Shown: positions 1-9,717, numbered from the stretch's first letter. The stretch is 64,000 bases of DNA from Bradyrhizobium sp. 186 (GCF_023101685.1 NZ_CP082164.1:2914001-2978000); one strand, 5' to 3'. Program-made: numbers and translations. Notes: a model not told the origin generated them from the sequence alone.

Positions 1-2731
1 GGGGGTTTCTACACGTGAACAGGAGCCGGCACGCGGCTGCTAGAATGTAGGCCAGTGTTGAAAGGTGTTGCATTCCCCGTGCTTCCGCCACGGCCTCGCT
101 ACTGCGCACCAGCGCTTGATCCGGGTAGCCCAGAATAAAAAGGACCAGGGACAGCCAGCTCAACGCGGAGGCGCGGTTAAACCTTGGGGACAGGAAGACG
201 GAAGCGCACTCCTCAGCGTCGTGACTCAAGGCAACAGCCCGTTCCAGATGGGGTCGCGCTGTGCTCACCTCGCCGCAAAAGAAGCCCACCATGCCCACCA
301 TGTGATGCCCCATCGCCAAGCTGCCTGGGTCGTTCAACCTCCGGGCCAAGGCGAGCATTTCCTCGGCGTTCACGCGGGCCATGCCCAATTCGCTCCGTAT
401 GAGGTGGAAGGCCAATTGCCCGTACCCGATCAGCAGCATCCGCTTGTCATCGCCGGCTACGCGGCTGAGCTCGCGTGCGCGCGCATAGGCCCGGCCAGTC
501 GCCGGCGCCGAGTAGCCGTGCCGCGCAATCAGGGCCTCGCCCAGGGCGACTTGCAACTCGACTTCCTGGCGGTGCTGCTCGGCACCATTAGGTAGGCTCG
601 CTAGCAGTTCGAGGCCCTTGCTCAGCTGCGCGATTGCTTCAGCGTTTGCCGAACGCGCCAGGGCGCGAAGTCCCGCCGCCGCCCAATATTGCACCGCCTC
701 GGCGGTGAGACCCGCTTCCGTGCAATGCTGAGCGAGACGCTCCGGCTGAGCGTTCGCTACCTCTGGAAGCTGCTCTTTCAACGCCCGCGCGATGCGCGCG
801 TGCAGCTCACGGCGCTTGCCGCGCAACAGTGTGCCATAAGCTGTCTCCTGGACGAGCGCATGTTTGAATGTGTAAACGAGATCTTGCGATGTGCCGCGCC
901 GAAATACCAGCCCCGCCTCGGAAAGTCGGTTTATCGCGCGGTGCAGCTCGGCTGCATCCAACCGCGCCGCCGTGCTCAAAATCTTTTGGGAAAACTCGCG
1001 GCCGATGACAGCACCGATCTGTGCTATCTCCTTGGCAGCAGTGCCGACATTATCAAGCCGCGCCATCAAAGAGGCATGGAGCGTTGCTGGAACAGCGATA
1101 ACACTTGAATGGGTTCTCGCAAGGAACGAGCGAGAGTCACCCTCGCCACCGCCTGCCTCCAGCACCGCCTTTGTCAATTCCTCTACGAAGAGCGGCACGC
1201 CATCCGCCCGTTCGACGATTTCGGCCAAAATGTCACTCGGCAACGGATTGTTACCCGCAATTTGCGCCACAAGGGCCGCGCCATCATTACGATTGAGCCG
1301 ACTGAGGGAAATCACAGTGACGTACTGAGCCCATGACGGCGTGAATTCGGGACGGCACGTGACGAGGAGCAGCACTGGCAAGCGTTCGACCCGCTCCAAC
1401 GCAGCGTCGAGCAACTCGCTGGAGGTCGGATCGATCCAATGCACGTCCTCATAGACCATCAATATCGGCTGTTGCCGCGAGAGCAACTCGAGCTGACGCA
1501 GGAGTGCGGCGAACGTCTCCTCCCTCTTTCTTTGTGGGCTAAAGTTCAGCAGCGGGTAGCGGTCAGCGGAAGGCAGGGACAGCAGTTCGGCGAACAGTGC
1601 CACGTCATTGTTCGATGATGCCGTCGGGGCGAGCAGCGCCTCAAGTTTGTCGAGCTTTGCCTCCGGCGGGTCCTCTCGCTCAAAGCCAGCCGCGCGTTCG
1701 AGCTGCGCGACGTGAGGGTACAACGCACTGTCCCGATAATAGGGCGAGCAGAAGTAGCGCAAGCGGACGTGTGGCTCGTTTTCGATCCGCTCTTGCACCG
1801 CCTTCGAGACGCGAGACTTCCCGATGCCGGGGTCGCCTGAGAGCAGGACGACTTGGCCCTGGCCTGCCTTGGCCCGCGCCCAGCGCTGCAAGAGCAAGTC
1901 GACCTCCGCCTCGCGTCCAATGAGCGGCGCCTCACCCGACCGGAGTGCCTCGAAGCGGCTTTCAACGGCACTCTCGCCCAGTACCCGCCAAGCCCTGACC
2001 GGCTCGGCAAAGCCTTTGGCCTCCACTGCACCGAGATCTTCATAGTGGAAAAGTCCGGCCGTAAGCCGGCGCGTGCTGGCAGAGATCAGGACCATATTCG
2101 GCTCAGCCAACCCTTGCAGGCGGGCCGCAAGGTTGGGCGTTTCCCCAACGACCCCGCGTTCCTGTGCGGCCCCTGAACCGATGAGATCGCCGACGACAAC
2201 TAAACCCGTGGCAATACCGACGCGGAGCCGCAGCCGCTCGGATGTTTGCAGCCTTCCGACGGCGTCGACCAGCGCGAGACCAGCCCGCACGGCGCGCTCG
2301 GCGTCATTCTCAAGCGCCTGCGGGTAGCCGAAGTAGACCAGCACCCCGTCGCCCATATACTTGGCCACGAAGCCCTCGTGTTGCCCTACCAGCTCGGCGA
2401 CGCACGTCTGGTACGTCCCGATCACCTCGCGCATGTCCTCCGGATCAAGCCGGGCTGAGAGTGCCGTCGAGCCGACCAGATCACAAAACATCACCGTCAG
2501 TTGACGACGCTCGGCGCCATCGACGTGCGACGGTGTCCGAGCGATTGTCGCAGCTTGCACGAGCGCAGCAATCCCCTTCAGCAGTCGCTTGCGATGTCCA
2601 AGCACGACCCCAAGCTTCTCAAGGTCGGCGTCCGTGAGCTCGGGCAGGACCTCCGCATCGATGCCATTGTCGCGAAACGCCACAATGTACTGCTGCAGTC
2701 CTAAGCCGCGCAGCCACTTCTCGAGGTCCAT
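1..2731 (-). CDS. SAM domain / class III adenylate cyclase / AAA ATPase-TPR protein (partial, C-terminus beyond window start)
   Basis: Reads without a stop from ATG at 2731 to the window edge, about 910 codons; RBS GGAGGTGG lies at 2734-2742. Residues 1-60 form a SAM domain (starts MDLEKWLRGLGLQQY). Residues about 75-265 are a class III cyclase domain, with metal-binding aspartates in FCDLVGST and MGDG. A Walker A motif (GDPGIGKS) follows at about residue 297 and then a long ATPase region. The rest is helical, TPR-like. The family couples a cyclase domain to a STAND-like sensor ATPase in the cytoplasm; the input signal is unknown. Catalytic activity is inferred from the kept aspartates only. 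It stands alone on this strand. Confidence 0.9.
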   Translation of the reverse strand, partial: MDLEKWLRGLGLQQYIVAFRDNGIDAEVLPELTDADLEKLGVVLGHRKRLLKGIAALVQAATIARTPSHVDGAERRQLTVMFCDLVGSTALSARLDPEDMREVIGTYQTCVAELVGQHEGFVAKYMGDGVLVYFGYPQALENDAERAVRAGLALVDAVGRLQTSERLRLRVGIATGLVVVGDLIGSGAAQERGVVGETPNLAARLQGLAEPNMVLISASTRRLTAGLFHYEDLGAVEAKGFAEPVRAWRVLGESAVESRFEALRSGEAPLIGREAEVDLLLQRWARAKAGQGQVVLLSGDPGIGKSRVSKAVQERIENEPHVRLRYFCSPYYRDSALYPHVAQLERAAGFEREDPPEAKLDKLEALLAPTASSNNDVALFAELLSLPSADRYPLLNFSPQRKREETFAALLRQLELLSRQQPILMVYEDVHWIDPTSSELLDAALERVERLPVLLLVTCRPEFTPSWAQYVTVISLSRLNRNDGAALVAQIAGNNPLPSDILAEIVERADGVPLFVEELTKAVLEAGGGEGDSRSFLARTHSSVIAVPATLHASLMARLDNVGTAAKEIAQIGAVIGREFSQKILSTAARLDAAELHRAINRLSEAGLVFRRGTSQDLVYTFKHALVQETAYGTLLRGKRRELHARIARALKEQLPEVANAQPERLAQHCTEAGLTAEAVQYWAAAGLRALARSANAEAIAQLSKGLELLASLPNGAEQHRQEVELQVALGEALIARHGYSAPATGRAYARARELSRVAGDDKRMLLIGYGQLAFHLIRSELGMARVNAEEMLALARRLNDPGSLAMGHHMVGMVGFFCGEVSTARPHLERAVALSHDAEECASVFLSPRFNRASALSWLSLVLFILGYPDQALVRSSEAVAEARGMQHLSTLAYILAAACRLLFTCRNP

Positions 2732-2742
2732 GTCCCACCTCC

Positions 2743-3603
2743 ACGGTGGTGACGGGGGACTCCTCTAACTGATAATCTAACACGCCGTGCAAGAGCGCGC
2801 CATGCGGAAAGCCGGCTGCTGAAGGCGAAGCTGGTCGCAAAGTCATCGTGTGGCTAGGGGAAACCCGAGGGTCATCGCCTCGAGCGAAACCAAGCGCATT
2901 GCCGTTAGTGGATACCTGCTTTTGGCACCGAACTGACGTGCCGGCGGTCCAAACGCATGTCCGTTGAGGAGAACGAAACGGACTCGGTGCGGATGTCACT
3001 TTAGGGCGTCGCACCGACCTTCGCCGTCAGCCTCAGTTTATCGCCATCTTAATCCAATCCATTACCAACTGCTGCTTGAAATGGTTCTCTGCCCAAAGCG
3101 CAGAGGGTGATCAGTTCTAGGGATGGGTAGGGTGACGAAGGGAGGGATCGGTGGATGGAGGGCGGGTGGGTTGGGTGGATGGGCAGACGGAGGGAACACT
3201 GCCTCAAACTGATATAGCGAGAGGGTCATCAGATCACCGCGTCGAATCTGCACGCATTCTAAAGCGGTGGGTGGAGTGAAAATCCAGTCGACTTCGGGGC
3301 ACAGGATTGGTACACACGGTGTCCTCGGGCGAACAGCAAGTGCCTGATTTTGTTGGGTTTCTGAAAGTTGTGCGGCAATCCCTTCTTCTCCGCCAAACTC
3401 AGAGAAGCGCAGCAAAATCAACAGCGGTTGTTTTCTCCCGGCTCTTTGCCATGCGATCGGTACACGCGGTGGGTCTTCGCGCATGTGAACGGGGGACTAG
3501 CGACTGTTTCACAACAGATTTCATTGCTGCATGAGTCCGATTGGCGATAAAGCATCGCGCCTTGACCTGGAAGCGCGTCTCGGTTCGCCGGCGCAGGTTC
3601 ATG
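2743..3603. other. Non-coding stretch, no supported gene
   Basis: About 860 bases between the cyclase gene and the Rieske gene. Reading frames here are short, proline-rich or compositionally odd, and lack ribosome sites. The only structure seen is the G-rich repeat at 3120-3196 and a weak tRNA-Ser-like 3' end near 3372-3395 (see rejected items). Confidence 0.5.
3120..3196 (+). repeat. G-rich low-complexity tract with G-quadruplex potential
   Basis: Eleven runs of three or more G lie within 77 bases, in a GGGT/GGAT-like imperfect repeat. At 3160-3175 four G3 runs are separated by loops of 1, 1 and 2 bases, which fits the classical intramolecular quadruplex rule. It lies between genes transcribed on the minus strand, so an RNA from that strand would be C-rich. 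Function is not known. Confidence 0.6.
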
Positions 3604-5385
3604 TCAGGACGATCCGACCTCTTGATGCAACTCGCCACCCCGCATCAAGCGGCGGGCGATGTCGGCTGTCTGCAATGACGCGCGTTCGGTCGGTGAATGG
3701 GCCGCCAGATAGCGGGCAACCGCGATGAGGATGTGCCGGCCCTCGTCCGTGGCGCCCCACGCGCCGAACTGCCGGACTCCCGCCTCCAGCATCTGATAGG
3801 CATGGAAGCCTGCATCTTCGCGCAGCACCGCATGGGCGAGCGTGACGATCAGCGCCTGCGGCGAATGGCCGAGCGTGAGATGCCGTGCCACCAGGCTTGC
3901 GGCGAGATCGACCTGTCTCTGCCGGTCGAAGGCGTCGAGCAAGGCGGCGCCGATCGTCTCGGGATCCGCAGGCAGGTCATCGAACTGCTCGCCGCCGTCG
4001 CCTGGGATGCGCGCCGGCGGCACATTGAGATAGCGAGCAAGGTAGAGCGCCATCGCTCCGTGCAAGACGCCGCGGACGGCCGTGACGTGAGCGTCGAGGT
4101 TGGCCGTCCCGATGCGCGTCAGCATCTGGTGGACTGCGTTGGCGTAGGTGAAGACGTGATGCGCCGTCTCCCAGTCGGCATGCTCGTTGGCATTGCCGAA
4201 GCGCGCCACCCGGAGCGCGGCCGCGTACGCGAGGGATTGGCCAAGGTCAGCTGGAGCGGCACCGGCGCGGATCGCCTCCTTGAGCGCGTCAACGATCCTG
4301 GCCGGATCGTCACCGAGCAGCTCTTGAGCAAGTGCGGCGTGGGCCGACCAGTCACGCACTCCGCGTCTGGCAGCGAACAAGTCCGCGAGTTCGCTGGTTG
4401 ATTCCTCACACAGCACAACAAGATCAATGGGCTGGCGCCAGGCCGTCGATTCCTCGGCGCCACGGGCCGCTACCATCTGACCGACGACAGTCGGCAGCAG
4501 AGCCGCCGCGTGTTGCCAGCCGATCAGATCGAGGCACTCGAACGCCTTGTTGATGAAGTCGAGCGAGTGCCCGGTGTCGGCGAAAGCCCGCTCGGTCTCG
4601 GCGGCGAACAGGGCATCAGCGAGTTCGGCCGGGGAGAAGCCGGCCGCAATCGCCGTGAGCAGGGTGCGCTCGGCCGCCTCGCGATGGCGCACGTTGGTCC
4701 AACGCCGCAGCCAGCGTTTGAGCGCGGCCGGATCCGGTCGGCTGCCAAGCGGCGCGCGTTCCCGCCGCGGTGCCTCGCCGTCGCAGTCCGCCGCCACGCG
4801 GCGTGCGCCGTGGAATAGAGCGAGATAGGCGTCCTCCTCCGGCAGCACAGGCAGGATATTGGCGAGTGCCGTAAGGATCGTAAGGCCCACGCCCCAGCCG
4901 TCTCGATTTTGCGCCCCGAACAGAGCCACCTCCCGTACGATTTCGGCCTGCGGTACGCCGGCCGCGAGCTGACCATGCAGGGCCTTGGCAATGACGAGGC
5001 CGAGGTCGTGGGCGAGGCCGATCGCAAGCCGCTGATGGCAGTGCGCGGCGAAATCGGCATGCGTGAACGTGGTCTTTACCCAGACGTCACCATTGCGCAC
5101 CTCGACCGGACAGATCGGCACGTCGTCCGCCCACAGGTCGAAGGTGCAGCCGCTTTCGAGATCGAAGCGAGCGTGGTGCCAGTGACAGGTCAAGATGCCG
5201 TCCTCGACGCTGCCGCGCTCGAGCGGGAAGCCCATGTGCGGGCACCGATTGTCGAGGGCGAAGACGCGCCCGCGGTCGTAGATGACGAGGATCGGACGAT
5301 GGCCACCGTGCACAACGAGCCGCCCCTTGAGCTTCAGCTCCTCAAGGCTGCCCGCCAGCGCAAATTCCTTGCTAGGCGCATCCAT
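3604..5385 (-). CDS. Rieske [2Fe-2S] protein with long helical C-terminal domain
   Basis: 593 residues from ATG 5385 (MDAPSKEF), chosen because GGGAGG sits 7 bases upstream. The frame is open further upstream, but that part runs antisense through a dead cupin gene and looks non-coding. Residues 10-105 are a Rieske domain: C48-P-H50 and C67-H-W-H70 are the cluster ligands. The remaining ~480 residues are alanine-rich helices with no domain I can name; some similarity to questin-oxidase-like proteins is possible but unproven. There is no signal peptide, so it is cytoplasmic. An oxidoreductase or electron-transfer role is inferred from the Rieske domain alone. Confidence 0.85.
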   Translation of the reverse strand: MDAPSKEFALAGSLEELKLKGRLVVHGGHRPILVIYDRGRVFALDNRCPHMGFPLERGSVEDGILTCHWHHARFDLESGCTFDLWADDVPICPVEVRNGDVWVKTTFTHADFAAHCHQRLAIGLAHDLGLVIAKALHGQLAAGVPQAEIVREVALFGAQNRDGWGVGLTILTALANILPVLPEEDAYLALFHGARRVAADCDGEAPRRERAPLGSRPDPAALKRWLRRWTNVRHREAAERTLLTAIAAGFSPAELADALFAAETERAFADTGHSLDFINKAFECLDLIGWQHAAALLPTVVGQMVAARGAEESTAWRQPIDLVVLCEESTSELADLFAARRGVRDWSAHAALAQELLGDDPARIVDALKEAIRAGAAPADLGQSLAYAAALRVARFGNANEHADWETAHHVFTYANAVHQMLTRIGTANLDAHVTAVRGVLHGAMALYLARYLNVPPARIPGDGGEQFDDLPADPETIGAALLDAFDRQRQVDLAASLVARHLTLGHSPQALIVTLAHAVLREDAGFHAYQMLEAGVRQFGAWGATDEGRHILIAVARYLAAHSPTERASLQTADIARRLMRGGELHQEVGSS

Positions 5386-5482
5386 GAGCATACCTCCCAT
5401 TGTCGCTTTGGGGGCGCTGCAGGTACTCCGCAACATAGGCATCCTCTCGCGCAAAGGCGAGAGGATGCCTGGCTTAGGGCTG

Positions 5483-5752
5483 CGCGAGACGGGCATAGAG
5501 ATGAATGTGCTATATGCCGATCGGGTTTCGAGCGCATCCACGATCATGTTCCGCTTTGCGCCTGGAGCTGTCGTCCCTCTGCTTGAGCATACTGCTCTCG
5601 ACGTCCTTTCCGGAAGCTTGAAGGACGACGAAGGCGAAGTCACCCCCCGGAACCCATGTGTGGCGATCGGGAGGACGCAAGAACATCGCGTATGCTCTGA
5701 ACGGAGCCGTTTTTCTCTCCTTTTCTTCCTCAAGCCCAACCGCTTTGAGTAG
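5483..5752 (+). pseudogene. Degraded cupin gene (ChrR / dihydroxyacetophenone-dioxygenase-like cupin)
   Basis: The reading GIEMNVLYADRV, then FRFAPGAVVPLLEHTAL, SGSLKDDEGEVTP and FFLKPNRFE, is that of a small cupin. A few codons are missing after HTAL, where intact relatives have a short 'EQTYVL'-like stretch. The middle part (VWRSGGRKNIAYALNGAVF) is found one frame over before the frame returns for the end, so there are at least two indels. The metal-site histidine of the first cupin motif is partly replaced (PLLEH instead of PLHEH). It runs antisense to the open frame upstream of the Rieske start. Confidence 0.7.
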
Positions 5753-5893
5753 GGAGAGAGTTTCTTCACCGAATAGATGTGGTCCTGGTGGACCCAATAA
5801 TACCGGGTCGAGGGTGATCGCGCTTACGAGTGCGATCATTCGAGGCCTCATGCGCACGCAGAGACAGGGTCGGCTTTTTGAAAAGCGCCCGGA

Positions 5894-6787
5894 CTACGCC
5901 CGGTGACGCAGCGCATCGACCAACAGGTCGAATGCAGCCGATGATTGTCGGCTGATCGGGTAGTAGAGATGATACCCCGACCAAGGGACGCACCAATCTT
6001 CAAGCACTCTCGTGAGATTTCCTTTCGCGATGTGAGGCAGCGCGAGGTCCTCAGGCACGTAGGCGAGGCCGAAGCCAGCAACCGCAGCATCGAGCACCTC
6101 GAAGATGCCATTGAAGACGAGTTGGCCTTGCACGCGCACCTTCACTTCGTGCCCCTCCTTTTCGAGCTCCCAGGCGTACAGCCCGCCATAGGTGGGAAGC
6201 CGCAGATTTATGCATTTGTGGTCGACCAGATCACCAGGGACCACCGGTGCGGAGCGACTGTCGAAGTACGACGGTGAGCCGACGACCGCAAAGCGAACGT
6301 CGGGGCTGATGCGGACTGCGATCATATCCTTCGCGACCTGTTCGCCGAGACGCACGCCGGCGTCGTAGCGCTCGTCGACGATGTCGACGTTTCTGTTTTC
6401 CAGCGCGATCTCAACCTTAATGTCCGGATACTTCGCAAGAAGCTTTGCCAGCTTTGGCCAGAGGATCCACCGAACCGGGTAGTCGCCCGCCGTGATCCGG
6501 ATGGTCCCGGCTGGTCTATTCTGGAACTCGCCCAAGGTCGCAAGCTCCGCTTCTAACTCATCGAGCCGGGGAGCGACAGTTCGAAGCAGGCGCGCGCCGG
6601 CCTCCGTGGGACTGACGCCCCTCGTGTTGCGGGTAAGCAGCCGAACCCCCAAGCGCCCTTCGAGCTCGCGGATCGTGTGACTGAGCGCGGACTGCGAGAC
6701 GCCGAGCTTCGCCGCAGCTTTCGTGAAACTGCGTTCGCGGCCGACCGCCTTGAAGGCTCTGAGATCGTCCAGGTAGCCTCGCTCCAT
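5894..6787 (-). CDS. LysR-family transcriptional regulator (copy 1)
   Basis: 297 residues. The winged HTH occupies residues 1-65 (SFTKAAAKLGVSQSALSHTI), followed by a periplasmic-binding-like effector domain of normal length. It resembles the LysR at 9718-10611 throughout, about two thirds identical by eye, so the two arose by duplication. It lies 67 bases downstream of the molybdenum-hydroxylase large-subunit gene on the same strand and may be co-transcribed with it. LysR proteins usually control a neighbouring operon; here the molybdenum hydroxylase or the Rieske gene is the obvious candidate (inference). The effector is unknown. Confidence 0.95.
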   Translation of the reverse strand: MERGYLDDLRAFKAVGRERSFTKAAAKLGVSQSALSHTIRELEGRLGVRLLTRNTRGVSPTEAGARLLRTVAPRLDELEAELATLGEFQNRPAGTIRITAGDYPVRWILWPKLAKLLAKYPDIKVEIALENRNVDIVDERYDAGVRLGEQVAKDMIAVRISPDVRFAVVGSPSYFDSRSAPVVPGDLVDHKCINLRLPTYGGLYAWELEKEGHEVKVRVQGQLVFNGIFEVLDAAVAGFGLAYVPEDLALPHIAKGNLTRVLEDWCVPWSGYHLYYPISRQSSAAFDLLVDALRHRA

Positions 6788-6854
6788 CTGCCGTCTCTTC
6801 TGGTGATTCTGCGCGGGTTTGGATCGGGAAGGCCAGCGCGGGCCCCTTCGCTTA

Positions 6855-9095
6855 TTACCCCATGTCGCCGAACTTGAGTTTGGACAGCGGCAGGTTTCGC
6901 ACGCGCTGGCCGGTCAGTGCGGCGATCGCATTCGCCACCGCAGGCGGCACGCCGGGCAAACCGGGTTCGCCGATGCCGCCCATCGGAGCGCCGCTCTCGA
7001 CGATACGCACATGCACACGCGGCATCCGCTCCGGCGGAAGAATGGGATAGCCATCGAAGTTGCGCGCCTGCGGGACACCTTTGTCATAGACCACCTGCTC
7101 CAGGAGTGCCGATGACAGGCCGAGCGCGACGGCGGAATTGACCTGCGCCTCGATGATCGCGGGATTGACGATCCGGCCGGGATCGATGGCCACCCAGACA
7201 TCATGCACGGTGATCGCGCCGTTCTTGAGCGAAACCTCGGCGATGGTCGCGACCTCGCTGCCGAAGGGCGACGCCATGGCGACGCCCCGCGCGCGTTTGC
7301 TGCCATCGGTCGCCGTGAAGGGACCGCGCTTCCAGCCGCCCGAGAGTTCGCCGACGGCTTCAAGTAGCCGCTTGTGGCGCGGCTTCTCCGCGAGCAGGCG
7401 CAGTCGCATCTGATACGGGTCCTGCTGACCTGCATCGGCCAGCTCGTCGAAGAACGTCTCGTAGAAGAAGTCGTTCATGGAGTGGCCGACCGAGCGCCAG
7501 AAACCGAGAACGGCTGGGTCATCGACGACGACTTGAGCGATGCGGCGGTTTGGTATCGCATAGGGCTTGCCGGCGATGCCCTCGACCGCCGAACGATCCG
7601 CCGTGTCGGGCTTGCGACCGAACCAGCGGCCGACCGGCCCTTCGCCGACTGCCTCTGCTTCGAGGGCTGCCGGCAGCCCGTTCGCATCAAGGGCGCCTCG
7701 GAAACGCACAAAGCCCATTGGACGCAGCGCGTCGCGCAAAAACTCCTCCTCACGGCTCCAAATCAGCTTGACCGGTCGCCCAATAGCCTTCGACAGCAGA
7801 ATGGCCTGCGGGAATGGATTGGCCGTCTCGTACAGGAAATGCCGGCCGAAGAAGCCGCCGAGCACCGGCGAATGGATCTTGACCTTCTCGGGCGCGATAC
7901 CGGCAACCTTCGCGGCGGCAGTCTGGAACATCTCGGGTGCCTGGTTGGGTAACCAGAGATCGAGCGTGCCGTCGTCGTTCCAGCGTGCGAGCGCCGAGGG
8001 CGGCTCCAATTGGCCGTGCGCCAGATAAGGCGCGTCGTAAGTGGCCGAGACCACCCGCGCGGCGCTGCCAAGTGCCGCGGACGCATCCCCTGCCGTCTCC
8101 GCGGAAATACCGGGCCCTGGAGTCGCCGCGAGCAGGGCCTTTCGTCCCTCTGACGAGAAGTCCGCGGGCATCGACCGCTGAGTGCTCGACGTCGCCTCCT
8201 TCCAGGTCACCTGGAGTGTCTCGACGGCGCGCCGGGCATGCCACCAGCGCTCGGCGACCACGGCGACCGCACCGGGCAAGCGATGAATGGAGTGCACCCC
8301 CGGCATCGCCTTCACCTCGGCTTCATTGGCGAAGGTCGCGGGTTCAAGACCGAGGCGCGGCGCGTGCTGAACCGCCGCTTGCATCATGCCGTCGACCTTC
8401 AGGTCGATGCCGTAGGTGGACTTGCCGGTCGACTTATCGCGCACGTCGAGGCGAGCGACTGGCTTGCCGATCCAGCGGAAATCCTTGTCCGCTCGAAGCG
8501 TCACATTTTCCGGCACGGGCAATTTGGCGGCTTCCGCAGCGAGCGCGCCGTATTCGATTGTGCGGTTCGAAGCGGTGTGGCGCACGCGTCCCGGCTCGGT
8601 GGAGAGGCTCGCGAGTGGCACGCGGAGACGCGCGGCGGCAGCCTGCAGCAGCATTTGGCGCGCCGAGGCGCCGACGCGGCGCATCACCTCATAGCTCGAT
8701 CGCACCGAGTAACTTCCGCCGGTGAAGCGGTTGCCGTTCACCAGCAGATAATCGGCGCCGGGCGGCGCGCATTCCACGGTGAAGCGGACCGGATCGGCAT
8801 CGAGCTCCTCGCCGACGATTTGCGCCAACGCCGTCGAGACACCCTGGCCGCCCTCGACGAAGGGACTGCGCAGCAACACGGTGCTGTCGGCGCGGATCTC
8901 CAGGAAGGCGGACACACGCGGAGCCCCCTTTACCGCCGCAGCACCGTTCTGCCCAAGCGCCTTGGTGCCGTGCAGCGTCACGCCAAGCACCAGCGCGCCG
9001 AAGGAAGCACCGAGAAAGCCGCGCCGTGACAGGTTCACTGGTCGGCCTTCAGGCAAATCGGCGACGGGAGGGAAATCATGATTCATACTGTTCAT
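6855..9095 (-). CDS. Xanthine dehydrogenase-family molybdopterin-binding subunit (isoquinoline 1-oxidoreductase-type large subunit)
   Basis: 746 residues. A twin-arginine leader (SRRGFLGASFG at about residues 24-34, then a hydrophobic stretch to ALGQ) indicates export of the folded cofactor-loaded enzyme. The rest is the two-part Moco domain of the family; the conserved glutamate is seen near the end in GGIGEPGLPG. Such enzymes hydroxylate an aldehyde or N-heteroaromatic carbon using water. The small Fe-S subunit is encoded 9 bases upstream at 9105-9551, and no FAD subunit is present, so electrons probably go to a cytochrome or quinone (family knowledge). The substrate cannot be read from the sequence. 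Confidence 0.93.
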   Translation of the reverse strand: MNSMNHDFPPVADLPEGRPVNLSRRGFLGASFGALVLGVTLHGTKALGQNGAAAVKGAPRVSAFLEIRADSTVLLRSPFVEGGQGVSTALAQIVGEELDADPVRFTVECAPPGADYLLVNGNRFTGGSYSVRSSYEVMRRVGASARQMLLQAAAARLRVPLASLSTEPGRVRHTASNRTIEYGALAAEAAKLPVPENVTLRADKDFRWIGKPVARLDVRDKSTGKSTYGIDLKVDGMMQAAVQHAPRLGLEPATFANEAEVKAMPGVHSIHRLPGAVAVVAERWWHARRAVETLQVTWKEATSSTQRSMPADFSSEGRKALLAATPGPGISAETAGDASAALGSAARVVSATYDAPYLAHGQLEPPSALARWNDDGTLDLWLPNQAPEMFQTAAAKVAGIAPEKVKIHSPVLGGFFGRHFLYETANPFPQAILLSKAIGRPVKLIWSREEEFLRDALRPMGFVRFRGALDANGLPAALEAEAVGEGPVGRWFGRKPDTADRSAVEGIAGKPYAIPNRRIAQVVVDDPAVLGFWRSVGHSMNDFFYETFFDELADAGQQDPYQMRLRLLAEKPRHKRLLEAVGELSGGWKRGPFTATDGSKRARGVAMASPFGSEVATIAEVSLKNGAITVHDVWVAIDPGRIVNPAIIEAQVNSAVALGLSSALLEQVVYDKGVPQARNFDGYPILPPERMPRVHVRIVESGAPMGGIGEPGLPGVPPAVANAIAALTGQRVRNLPLSKLKFGDMG

Positions 9096-9104
9096 GGCGG
9101 CCCC

Positions 9105-9551
9105 TTAACCCTGTGCAACCTGCCGGACCGCGGCGGAGATGGCGTTGTAGGTGCCGCAGCGGCACAGATTGACCATGGCGGCCGCGACGTCCTGGTCGTT
9201 GGGTTTGGGGTTCTGCTTCAGGAGAGCGGTGGCAGCCATCACCTGGCCGGATTGGCAATAGCCGCATTGCGGTACCTGGTTGGCAACCCACGCGTCCACC
9301 ACGCGGCGGCCGACCGCATCGTCAGCGATGGCCTCGATCGTGGTGATGGATTGGCCCGCAGCGCTGCCGACGGGCGTGACGCAGGACCGGATGGCCTGAC
9401 CATCGATCAGCACCGTGCAGGCGCCGCACTGGGCAATGCCGCAGCCATATTTCGTGCCAGTCATGCCAAGCTCGTCGCGGATCACCCACAAGAGTGGCGT
9501 ATCGGCCTCCATCTTGACCTGGTGGGTTTTGCCGTTGATGGTCACTTCCAT
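9105..9551 (-). CDS. (2Fe-2S)-binding small subunit of the molybdenum hydroxylase
   Basis: 148 residues from ATG 9551 (MEVTINGK); RBS GAGGAG is 8 bases upstream. A longer start is open but adds an atypical leader. The N-terminal plant-type cluster uses C37, C42, C45 and C57. The C-terminal four-helix domain holds the second cluster with C96, C99, C130 and C132 (QCGYC and CRCG). Both clusters relay electrons away from the Moco of the 6855-9095 product. Length and cysteine spacing are normal, and it should be the first gene of the operon. It has no leader of its own and probably rides through Tat with the large subunit. Confidence 0.95.
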   Translation of the reverse strand: MEVTINGKTHQVKMEADTPLLWVIRDELGMTGTKYGCGIAQCGACTVLIDGQAIRSCVTPVGSAAGQSITTIEAIADDAVGRRVVDAWVANQVPQCGYCQSGQVMAATALLKQNPKPNDQDVAAAMVNLCRCGTYNAISAAVRQVAQG

Positions 9552-9717
9552 GAAACTGCTCCTCAGATTGTCCCTTGAGGTCGCGACGCTTGCGGGCCTG
9601 TAGCGCAGGACTAGGCGTGCGATGAGGAGCAACATCTAACCCGAGCGTCAGCCCCGAATTAGATGGCCGGGTTCGCATGAACTTATGAGCCGGTTTGATC
9701 AATCGGCCGAGCTGCTA

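Noticed and set aside
3372..3395. tRNA-Ser-like 3' end (ATCCCTTCTTCTCCGCCA)
   Set aside because: Only the acceptor end looks right; no T-loop, anticodon or 5' part could be built. At most a worn attachment-site scar.
5386..5769. N-terminal extension of the Rieske protein (start at 5769)
   Set aside because: Low-quality composition, no RBS, and antisense to a recognisable dead cupin; a good RBS exists before 5385.
6855..9551. Carbon monoxide dehydrogenase (CoxLS)
   Set aside because: No FAD medium subunit, Tat leader on the large subunit and gene order small-large fit the IorAB-type two-subunit group; no CODH active-site loop seen.
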